Source of the DNA: Actinomycetes bacterium
GTDB lineage: Bacteria > Actinomycetota > Coriobacteriia > Coriobacteriales > Coriobacteriaceae
Length of the DNA: 5,356 nucleotides
Reading direction: 5' to 3'
Assembly (NCBI GenBank): GCA_023441725.1
Contig: JAEZNV010000071.1
Location: 1 to 5,356 of the forward strand
Part shown: piece by piece, positions 1 through 5,356 of the stretch
Layout of the letters: each line of letters begins with the position of its first letter
How positions within the stretch are numbered: position 1 is the stretch's first letter
Notes under the pieces: generated by a model
Seen by the model: only the letters and a program-made list of their open reading frames with translations
Databases searched by the model: none
What the model was told of the DNA's origin: nothing
Made by a program: the position numbers and the translations under genes

Positions 1-26
1 CGGGCGGGGCCCCCCACGGGGATTAA

Positions 27-1124
27 CTAGCGCTGGGCGGCGGCCTCGAGGAGGGCGTCCCAGATGGCCAGCGCTGCGGCTGCTTCGGCTACGGGGACGG
101 CGCGCGGTACGATGCAGGGATCGTGGCGGCCGTGGACCGAGAGCTCAGCATTTTCCATAGCGTCCATGTCCACCGTCTGTTGCTCGCGTCCAATGGAGGG
201 CGTGGGCTTTACGGCCATGCGCCACATGACGGGTGCGCCGGTCGAAATACCGCCCAGGATGCCGCCGGCGTTGTTGGACTCGACCTCGATCTCACCGGTC
301 TCGGCATCAATGCGATATGGGTCGTTATTCTCGCTGCCGCGCATGGCAGCGACGGCAAAGCCCATGCCAAACTCCACGCCCTTCACGGCGGGAATCCCAA
401 ACGCGATCTGCGCGATTCGGTTCTCGATGCCGTCGAACATGGGGTCGCCGATGCCCGCGGGCAGGCCGTAAATGCCGCACTCCACGATGCCGCCAATGCT
501 GTCGAGCTCGTCGCGCGCGGCCAGGATCTCCTCGCGCATGCGACCGGCAGCCGCCGCGTCGATGCACGGCAGGTCGTTCTCCAGGATCGCCTTGCGGTCG
601 GCCTCGCGATAGACCATGTCGTCCATGGGCAGATCGGAGATGCCACCGATCTGCGCCACGTGCGCCATCACGTTAATGCCGCGGGCCTCGAGCGCCTGCA
701 GCGCGATGCCGCCCGCGATGCATAAGGGCGCCGTCAGGCGGCCGGAGAAGTGTCCGCCGCCGGCGACGTCGTGCATGTTGTGGTACTTCATGCGAGCCGG
801 GAAATCCGCATGGCCCGGGCGGGGCTTGCGGCGCAGCTCGGAGTAGTCCTTGGAGCGCGTGTTGGTGTTCTCGATGATCGCGGCGATAGGCGCGCCCGTG
901 GTGTGTCCATCAACTATTCCGGCGATAATGTGGGCGGCGTCGGCCTCGCGGCGCTTGGTCGCGGTCTCGTCTCGGCCGGGGGCGCGGCGGTCCAAAAAGG
1001 CCTGCAGCTGCTCTAAGTCAACGGTGATACCTGCCGGAATGCCATCGAGCGAGCAGCCGATGGCGGGGGAGTGCGACTGGCCGAAGATGCTTACGTGCAA
1101 GACGTTGCCAAAGGTCGAGGACAT
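27..1124 (-). CDS. aroC: Chorismate synthase
   Basis: Chorismate synthase removes phosphate from EPSP by an anti-1,4 elimination, giving chorismate, the branch point to tyrosine, phenylalanine, tryptophan and folate. It needs reduced FMN. The 365 residues are full length (E. coli 361). Motifs: FGQSHSPAIG (14-23) with the conserved His18; DRRAPGR (45-51); PGHAD (103-107) with the second conserved His105; DVAGGGHFSGRLTAP (119-133); NNAGGILGGISTGAPV (284-299); and HGRHDPCIVPRAVP (331-344), with Arg333 and Asp335 of the third family signature. The first signature is GQSHS where the textbook form is GESHG, and GGGHFSGR replaces the E. coli form GGGRSSAR; both look like a lineage variant, since the catalytic histidines and arginines remain. 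The start is fixed by AGGAGG 6 bases upstream; the gene begins 1 base after the aroA stop, pointing to translational coupling. It ends in TAG 26 bases from the window edge, so whether the operon continues is unseen. Confidence 0.97.
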   Translation of the reverse strand: MSSTFGNVLHVSIFGQSHSPAIGCSLDGIPAGITVDLEQLQAFLDRRAPGRDETATKRREADAAHIIAGIVDGHTTGAPIAAIIENTNTRSKDYSELRRKPRPGHADFPARMKYHNMHDVAGGGHFSGRLTAPLCIAGGIALQALEARGINVMAHVAQIGGISDLPMDDMVYREADRKAILENDLPCIDAAAAGRMREEILAARDELDSIGGIVECGIYGLPAGIGDPMFDGIENRIAQIAFGIPAVKGVEFGMGFAVAAMRGSENNDPYRIDAETGEIEVESNNAGGILGGISTGAPVMWRMAVKPTPSIGREQQTVDMDAMENAELSVHGRHDPCIVPRAVPVAEAAAALAIWDALLEAAAQR

Positions 1125-1125
1125 G

Positions 1126-2445
1126 CTATTCCTCCTCGAGCGTGACCTTGCCGCCCAACAGGCGGTAGTGGTCGAAGAAATCGGGATAGGACTTGTTGAC
1201 GGCCTCGGCGCCGTGGATCACGACCTCGCCGGTGGCGCGACTCGCGGCGATGGCGGCCATCATGGCGATGCGGTGGTCGTTGTGCGAATCGACCTCGCCG
1301 CCGGTAAGGGCATCGACGCCCTTGATGATGAGGTCGTCGCCGGCGATGCGCACCTGCGCGCCCAGCGCGGTGAGCTCGCGGGTGGTGGTGGCCAGACGGT
1401 CAGATTCCTTGATGCGCAGGCGCGCACAGTCGCGGATGAACGTGCGGCCCTGAGCCAGCGATGCTACGGCCGAGATGACGGGCACCAGGTCCGGAATGTC
1501 GTGGGCGCTCATCTCAAAGCCGGCAAGCTTGTCGGACTGGACGGTGGCGGCGTTCGTGGAGCGCACGATGCGGGCGCCAAAGCGCGAAAGCGCGGCGAGC
1601 ACGTTGCGGTCGCCCTGCGCGGAACTCAGCGACACGCCTTCCACGGTGATGGGGTCAGAGCCGATGGCGCCGGCGCACAGCCAAAAGGCGGCGTTGGACC
1701 AGTCGCCCTCGACGGCTACGCTGCCGGGCGTGCGGTACGAGCCGCTGTTCACGCGGAAGTTCGTGACCTCGGGCTGGCCGTCCTTGGCTGGAATGCGCTC
1801 GACGTTGACCTCGACACCGAAGGCCTTCATGGCCTGGATCGTCAGGTTGATGTAGGGCCGGCTCTCGATGAGTCCGGTTACCTGCACGCAGGAGGGCTGG
1901 GCCAGCAGCGGGGCTGCCAGCAGCAGGCCGGAGATATACTGCGAGCTCACGTTGCCCGGAAGCACAAAGGTGCCCGGGCGCATGCGGCCGCTCATCTTGA
2001 GCGGAAAACCGCCCAGACCCTGCAGGTCGCAACCGGCGGCGATGATCTCGTCCGAGAGCGGGGAGAGCGGGCGTGCGCCTAGACGGCCCTGTCCCACAAA
2101 GGTTGCCTCCGCGCCCAGCGCGCAGGCAACAGGCAGCATAAAGCGCAGCGTGGAGCCGCTCTCACCACAGTCGAGCGTGCCGCCGGCAAGGGCCTTGAGC
2201 AGGCCAAATTCAATGCTCTTCATGGTGGGGTGGACTTGGAAGCCGTCCTCGACGGTCTCGATGCGGGCGCCGAGCGCCGTGAGGCAGCGCACCGTGGCCT
2301 CGATATCGGCGCAGGTCGTGTTGCAGGCAACGTGCGTCTCGCCGTTGGCAAGCGCGGCGCAGATGATGAGGCGATGCGCCATCGATTTGGACGCGATGGC
2401 GGGAACGGTGCCCTTGAGCGGGGACGGGGTGATGCGGGCTAACAT
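1126..2445 (-). CDS. aroA: 3-phosphoshikimate 1-carboxyvinyltransferase (EPSP synthase)
   Basis: EPSP synthase transfers the enolpyruvyl group of PEP to shikimate 3-phosphate, the sixth step of the pathway, and is the glyphosate target. From the chosen ATG it has 439 residues (E. coli 427). Motifs in order: SKSMAHR (19-25) with Lys20 and Arg25; DCGESGSTLRF (92-102), the PEP/glyphosate loop; ARPLSPL (124-130); SSQ (167-169); EGDWSNAAFW (246-255); HDIPDLVPV (315-323), where Asp319 matches E. coli Asp313; RIKESDRL (344-351), with Glu347 and Arg350 matching E. coli Glu341 and Arg344; DHRIAMM (390-396); and NKSYPDFF (417-424). All catalytic positions I know are kept. An in-frame ATG at 2524-2526 would add 27 residues reading back through aroB; I reject it because the family begins directly with the short strand before SKS and because of the nearer ribosome site. 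The gene overlaps aroB by 7 bases and stops (TAG) 1 base before aroC. The loop is unlike the E. coli GNAGTAMRP form. Confidence 0.96.
   Translation of the reverse strand: MLARITPSPLKGTVPAIASKSMAHRLIICAALANGETHVACNTTCADIEATVRCLTALGARIETVEDGFQVHPTMKSIEFGLLKALAGGTLDCGESGSTLRFMLPVACALGAEATFVGQGRLGARPLSPLSDEIIAAGCDLQGLGGFPLKMSGRMRPGTFVLPGNVSSQYISGLLLAAPLLAQPSCVQVTGLIESRPYINLTIQAMKAFGVEVNVERIPAKDGQPEVTNFRVNSGSYRTPGSVAVEGDWSNAAFWLCAGAIGSDPITVEGVSLSSAQGDRNVLAALSRFGARIVRSTNAATVQSDKLAGFEMSAHDIPDLVPVISAVASLAQGRTFIRDCARLRIKESDRLATTTRELTALGAQVRIAGDDLIIKGVDALTGGEVDSHNDHRIAMMAAIAASRATGEVVIHGAEAVNKSYPDFFDHYRLLGGKVTLEEE
1131..1136 (-). promoter_or_regulatory. Ribosome binding site of aroC (AGGAGG) inside the end of aroA
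   Basis: A full consensus AGGAGG on the minus strand lies 6 bases before the aroC ATG (1122-1124). The same bases code for the Glu run that ends AroA. It is the strongest ribosome site in the window and sets the aroC start. Confidence 0.88.
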
Positions 2446-3545
2446 GCGGAAACGTCTCCCTTCTGGCCGAGGCCCTCGGCAATCAAATCGTGGAAGGTGG
2501 AAAGCGGCGTGCGGTCGATGCTGCAACGGCCAATGTCGTGCGGAATTACCAGGTCGATGGCGTCGCCCGCGCGCTTTTTGTCGTGGAGCGCCTCGGCAAA
2601 GACGGCATCGGCATCTAGGTCGCAGCGGGTCTTGAGGCCATGGCGGGCGCAGAGCTCCTCAATACGATCGGGCAGCTTGGCGTCGCAAACGCCATGCAGG
2701 GCTGCGGCGCGCGTGATGATGCCCATGCCAATCGACACGCAGTTGCCGTGGCCGAGCTCAAAGTGCTCGCAGGCCTCGACGGCGTGTCCGGCACTGTGTC
2801 CAAAGTTGAGCAGCTTTCGCTGGTTGGTCTCGCGCTCGTCGGCAACGACCACGGCGCGCTTAATGTCGATATTGCGGGCGATGATAAGCGCCACACGGGC
2901 CACGTCGCGGTTCAGCAGCTCAAGCGTGAGCGGGGTCTTCTCCAGCTTGGCAAAGAGCTCGGGGTCGGCGATCACGGCGTGCTTGACGACCTCGCCGCAG
3001 CCGTCGGCGAACTGCTGGTGCGTGAGGGTTGCCAGACACCCCACGTCGGCGATGACCACGCTCGGCTGCCAAAAGGCGCCGGCCAGGTTCTTGCCGGCTG
3101 CCAGGTCGATGGCCGTCTTGCCGCCGACCGACGAATCCACCATGGCGAGCAGGCTTGTGGGAATCTGCACAAACTTGCAGCCGCGCATGTAGGTGGCGGC
3201 CACAAAGCCCGCCACGTCGCCCACGACGCCGCCGCCGAGCGCCACGATCACGTCGGAGCGCGATAGCTCGTGCTCGGCCACAAACTCCAAAATGGCAACG
3301 TAGGTCTCGGCACGCTTATGGGCCTCGCCGGCCTCGAAGGTGCAGATGCTCACCTCGTAGCCTGCGGATTCGAGGCTCTGCTTAACGGGCATCTGGTAGA
3401 GGGGACCAACGTTGGTGTCCGTTACGATGACGGCGCGCGAGCCGCCGGCGGTGGCGCGTACGAGCGGGCCTGCCTGCTCCAGCAAAAACGTGCCCACATG
3501 CACCTGGTAGGGGCGTGCGGTGTCGATATCGATGGTAATCGCCAT
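2439..3545 (-). CDS. aroB: 3-dehydroquinate synthase
   Basis: AroB converts DAHP to 3-dehydroquinate, the second shikimate step, using NAD+ as a recycled cofactor and a divalent metal (usually Zn2+). The 368 residues are normal for the family (E. coli about 362). The N-terminal NAD-binding half has GGGVVGDVAGFVAA (104-117) and QIPTSLLAMVDSSVGGKTAID (127-147). The C-terminal metal-binding half has GCGEVVKHA (182-190), LLNFGHSAGHAVEA (245-258) and LGHG (264-267). Glu185, His250 and His266 match the known metal ligands of the Aspergillus domain (Glu194, His271, His287), with the same 16-residue distance between the two histidines, and Lys188 matches its active-site lysine. The ATG start has AAAGGA upstream and leads directly into the family's first strand. 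The end overlaps the aroA start by 7 bases in the form ATGTTAG, so aroA is probably translated by ribosomes finishing aroB. All key residues are present; nothing suggests a related sugar-phosphate cyclase. Confidence 0.97.
   Translation of the reverse strand: MAITIDIDTARPYQVHVGTFLLEQAGPLVRATAGGSRAVIVTDTNVGPLYQMPVKQSLESAGYEVSICTFEAGEAHKRAETYVAILEFVAEHELSRSDVIVALGGGVVGDVAGFVAATYMRGCKFVQIPTSLLAMVDSSVGGKTAIDLAAGKNLAGAFWQPSVVIADVGCLATLTHQQFADGCGEVVKHAVIADPELFAKLEKTPLTLELLNRDVARVALIIARNIDIKRAVVVADERETNQRKLLNFGHSAGHAVEACEHFELGHGNCVSIGMGIITRAAALHGVCDAKLPDRIEELCARHGLKTRCDLDADAVFAEALHDKKRAGDAIDLVIPHDIGRCSIDRTPLSTFHDLIAEGLGQKGDVSAC
2456..2462 (-). promoter_or_regulatory. Ribosome binding site of aroA (AAGGGAG) inside the end of aroB
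   Basis: The minus strand reads AAGGGAG, 10 bases before the ATG at 2443-2445. The spacing is slightly long. It supports that ATG over the in-frame ATG 81 bases further upstream, at 2524-2526. Confidence 0.6.
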
Positions 3546-3554
3546 AAGCTTCGG

Positions 3555-3560
3555 TCCTTT
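3555..3560 (-). promoter_or_regulatory. Ribosome binding site of aroB (AAAGGA)
   Basis: The minus strand reads AAAGGA, 9 bases before the aroB ATG at 3543-3545. It lies in the 36-base gap between tyrA and aroB (3546-3581), the longest internal gap of the cluster. The rest of that gap shows no convincing promoter or terminator. Confidence 0.65.
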
Positions 3561-3581
3561 CGACCTGGCGTGATGGGTGGT

Positions 3582-4496
3582 CTAGTGGGAGGCCTCGTCG
3601 TCGAGCGCGCGCTTGATGCGGTCGCCCTCGGCAAGGAGATTCTCCAGATAGCGCTGGTTGCGGTCCTTAAGGGCGCGGCTGTAGGCGCCGAGCGATTCGA
3701 TCAGATGGTCGATCTCGAAGGCGAGCGCATCGGCGTCGTCGATCATGAGCTCGGACCACATCTGCGGATTGAGGTGCGCCACGCGGGTGAGGTCGCGGTA
3801 GCTGCCGGCCGAAAAGCCGTGATGGACCTGAGCGGTCGGGCTCTTAACATAGGCGTTGGAGACGACGTGCGCGAGCTGGCTCGTAAAGGCGATGACGCGG
3901 TCGTGCTCGGCGGCGCTCGTTACGCTGAACTTGCCAAAGCCCAAGGGGCGTACCATCTCGCGCACCTGGCCCAAAAGCTCCAGCTTAAGTGCGTCGTTCA
4001 CCGCGGGCGGTACAAGCACGAGCGGTGCTCCCTGGAACAGGTCGGCGCGGGAATGCGCGTAGCCCGAGAACTGCGTGCCCGCCATGGGGTGCGCGCCCAC
4101 AAAGTAAAAACCGTGCTCGCGGGCAAGCTCAAAGGCGCGCTCGCACACGATGCCCTTGACGCCCACGGTGTCGATCACCACGGGGCCCATGATGGCCTCG
4201 GTGTCGGTGGCGTCGGCGAGTGCCTGGGCGTGCGTCTCGAGCCACTCGATGCAGGCCTCGGGGTAGCAAGCCAGGACGATGATGTCGCACTCGCCGAGCG
4301 TCTCGTCGTTGAGCTCGCCGGCAACGGTGCCCATGCTGGCGGCCGTCATGACGTCGTCATCGGGGTCCCAGGCCAGCACGCGGACGCCCGCCTGCGCATA
4401 GCCGCGGGCAAAGCTGCCGCCGATGAGGCCCAGGCCCACGATGCCGGCGCACTTGGGGCCACCCTGGTTGACGCGTGCGTTTCTCACCGTACCCAT
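3582..4496 (-). CDS. tyrA: Prephenate dehydrogenase, single-domain TyrA without ACT domain
   Basis: This enzyme oxidatively decarboxylates prephenate to 4-hydroxyphenylpyruvate (or possibly arogenate to tyrosine) in the cytoplasm, and so commits chorismate carbon to tyrosine. The 304 residues show an N-terminal Rossmann domain with GLGLIGGSFARG (21-32). The acidic Asp44 at the end of the second strand favours NAD+ over NADP+. VGAHPMAG (133-140) holds the conserved family histidine, His136. The helical C-terminal domain carries AEHDR (196-200), SQLAH (206-210) and the prephenate-binding type motif YRDLTR (233-238). The length is close to the Aquifex enzyme (about 310), and there is no room for the C-terminal ACT domain of Bacillus-type TyrA nor for a fused chorismate mutase. 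The ATG start has AGGAG 6 bases upstream; about 17 residues precede the first strand, slightly more than usual. It starts 3 bases after aroF and ends in TAG, 36 bases before aroB. Prephenate or arogenate preference cannot be read from the sequence. Confidence 0.94.
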   Translation of the reverse strand: MGTVRNARVNQGGPKCAGIVGLGLIGGSFARGYAQAGVRVLAWDPDDDVMTAASMGTVAGELNDETLGECDIIVLACYPEACIEWLETHAQALADATDTEAIMGPVVIDTVGVKGIVCERAFELAREHGFYFVGAHPMAGTQFSGYAHSRADLFQGAPLVLVPPAVNDALKLELLGQVREMVRPLGFGKFSVTSAAEHDRVIAFTSQLAHVVSNAYVKSPTAQVHHGFSAGSYRDLTRVAHLNPQMWSELMIDDADALAFEIDHLIESLGAYSRALKDRNQRYLENLLAEGDRIKRALDDEASH

Positions 4497-4499
4497 GGG

Positions 4500-5356
4500 C
4501 TACTCCTGAACGGTCTCTTGGCAGACGACCTCGCGGATGGCGCGGATGCGGCGCATGGTGTCGTCGAACTGGTCGGGGGTGAGGGCCTGAGCGCCGTCGG
4601 ACCAAGCGTGGCTCGGGTCGTCGTGGACCTCGATCTCCAGACCGTTGGCGCCGCAGGCAGTCGCGGCGAGCGCCATGGGCTCAACATAGCGGGTGTAGCC
4701 GGTGGCGTGGCTGGGGTCGGCGACGACGGGCAGGTGCGACAGGTGGTGCAGCACCGGCACGGCGTTGAGGTCGAAGGTGTTGCGGGTGCGGGTCTCGAAG
4801 GTGCGGATGCCGCGCTCGCACAGGATGACGTTGTCGTTGCCCTCGCTCATGATGTACTCGGCTGCCATAAGCAGCTCGTCGACGGTGCCGGACATGCCGC
4901 GCTTGAGCAGGATCGGGGTCTGCGTCTTGCCGACCTCCTTGAGCAGGGGGAAGTTCTGGGCGTTGCGAGCGCCGATCTGCATGACGTCGATCTTCTTGTC
5001 GAGGAAGACCTGCCCGTCGCGCGGGTCCATGATCTCTGTGACGATCGGCATGTCGAGCTCGGCGGATGCCTCGCGCAGCAGGTCCAGGCCGGCGGGACCC
5101 ATGCCCTGGTAGGCGTACGGGGAGGTGCGGGGCTTGTAGGCGCCGCCGCGCAGCATCGTGGCGCCGGCGGCCTTCACGCGGCGGGCGATGCGGATGAGGT
5201 TCTCGCCCTCGACGGAGCACGGGCCGGCGATGACCTGGAACTGGTCGCCGCCGATCTTGACGCCGTGGCCGCAGTCGATGATGGAGTCCTCGGGGTGGAA
5301 CTTGCGGTTGGCGCGCTTGAACGGCTCGGAGACGCGCTGCACGCGCTCGACGACGT
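4500..5356 (-). CDS. aroF: DAHP synthase (3-deoxy-7-phosphoheptulonate synthase), Thermotoga/Bacillus AroF type, 5' end cut by the window
   Basis: This cytoplasmic enzyme condenses phosphoenolpyruvate with erythrose 4-phosphate to give DAHP, the first step of the shikimate pathway. The frame is open to the right edge, with 284 residues visible. Numbering from the first whole codon, the TIM-barrel motifs run in order: FHPED (19-23), AGPCSVEG (43-50), LRGGAYKPRTSP (68-79), QIGARNAQN (126-134), LLKRG (149-153), ILCERGIRTFE (177-187), ADPSHATG (212-219) and EIEVH (240-244). The four metal ligands known for the Thermotoga maritima enzyme (Cys102, His272, Glu298, Asp309) match Cys46, His216, Glu242 and Asp253 with the same spacing. 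A GTG at 5340-5342 is not taken as the start, because in-frame residues before it still resemble the family. About 55 residues, most of the N-terminal ferredoxin-like regulatory domain, should lie outside the window. The stop is TAG and tyrA follows after 3 bases. The function is very secure; feedback control cannot be judged without the N-terminus. Confidence 0.96.
   Translation of the reverse strand, partial: VVERVQRVSEPFKRANRKFHPEDSIIDCGHGVKIGGDQFQVIAGPCSVEGENLIRIARRVKAAGATMLRGGAYKPRTSPYAYQGMGPAGLDLLREASAELDMPIVTEIMDPRDGQVFLDKKIDVMQIGARNAQNFPLLKEVGKTQTPILLKRGMSGTVDELLMAAEYIMSEGNDNVILCERGIRTFETRTRNTFDLNAVPVLHHLSHLPVVADPSHATGYTRYVEPMALAATACGANGLEIEVHDDPSHAWSDGAQALTPDQFDDTMRRIRAIREVVCQETVQE
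4503..4507 (-). promoter_or_regulatory. Ribosome binding site of tyrA (AGGAG) inside the end of aroF
   Basis: On the minus strand AGGAG lies 6 bases before the tyrA ATG (4494-4496), and it forms part of the last codons of aroF just before its TAG. The placement fixes the tyrA start and suggests translational coupling of tyrA to aroF. Confidence 0.8.

Noticed and set aside
1..26. GC-rich run after aroC with short inverted bases (GGGGCCCC, CCCC-AC-GGGG), possibly a terminator
   Set aside because: The stems are only 4 bases, loops would be too small, no T-run follows on the minus strand, and the window ends there. A terminator or the start of the next gene's region cannot be told apart.
123..725. 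Other long plus-strand frames opposite aroC
   Set aside because: They are mirror readings of aroC codons with no family resemblance and no convincing ribosome site.
850..2082. A 410-codon open frame on the plus strand opposite aroC and aroA
   Set aside because: It lies antisense to two clearly conserved genes, its translation has no recognisable domain and is rich in Arg, Ala, Gly and His, and long antisense frames are expected in GC-rich coding DNA.
2446..2526. A 27-residue N-terminal extension of AroA from an upstream ATG
   Set aside because: The extension would lie wholly inside aroB, is Arg/Pro/His-rich as expected of an off-frame reading, and is absent from the family. The nearer ATG has a ribosome site and matches normal length.
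3546..3581. Possible internal promoter in the tyrA-aroB gap
   Set aside because: Apart from the aroB ribosome site I see no paired -35/-10-like elements; 36 bases is also short for an independent promoter.
1..5356. An undescribed system or mobile island
   Set aside because: Every gene is a recognised core-metabolism enzyme with intact catalytic motifs; there is no integrase, transposase, repeat or tRNA boundary. The cluster looks like ordinary chromosomal aromatic biosynthesis.

Overview
This window is a tightly packed, single-strand cluster of five genes for the common aromatic (shikimate/chorismate) pathway and its tyrosine branch. All genes are on the minus strand, so transcription runs from the right edge to the left edge: DAHP synthase (aroF type, 5' end cut by the window), prephenate dehydrogenase (tyrA), 3-dehydroquinate synthase (aroB), EPSP synthase (aroA) and chorismate synthase (aroC). 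Coding sequence covers nearly the whole window. The only non-coding stretches are 3 bases between aroF and tyrA, 36 bases between tyrA and aroB, 1 base between aroA and aroC, and 26 bases after aroC; aroB and aroA overlap by 7 bases. No RNA gene, mobile element, CRISPR array, repeat or internal promoter was recognised.

Functionally, the cluster supplies step 1 (AroF: PEP + erythrose 4-phosphate to DAHP), step 2 (AroB: DAHP to 3-dehydroquinate), step 6 (AroA: shikimate 3-phosphate + PEP to EPSP) and step 7 (AroC: EPSP to chorismate). TyrA then oxidises prephenate, made from chorismate, towards tyrosine. Dehydroquinase, shikimate dehydrogenase, shikimate kinase, chorismate mutase and prephenate dehydratase are not in the window. 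Some may lie beyond the left edge, where the operon could continue, or elsewhere in the genome.

The DNA is high in GC, with strong GC preference at third codon positions and clear AGGAG-type ribosome binding sites. The Thermotoga-type DAHP synthase, single-domain TyrA and GQSHSP-type chorismate synthase are compatible with a high-GC, gut-type anaerobe such as a coriobacterium (Collinsella or relatives). That placement is an inference from memory and was not tested by any search.

I found no previously undescribed system. The points worth a second look are modest: the first gene continues past the right edge although an in-frame GTG imitates a start; the EPSP synthase and chorismate synthase have diverged active-site motifs; all five genes end in TAG; and aroF has a visibly stricter codon choice than the other four.
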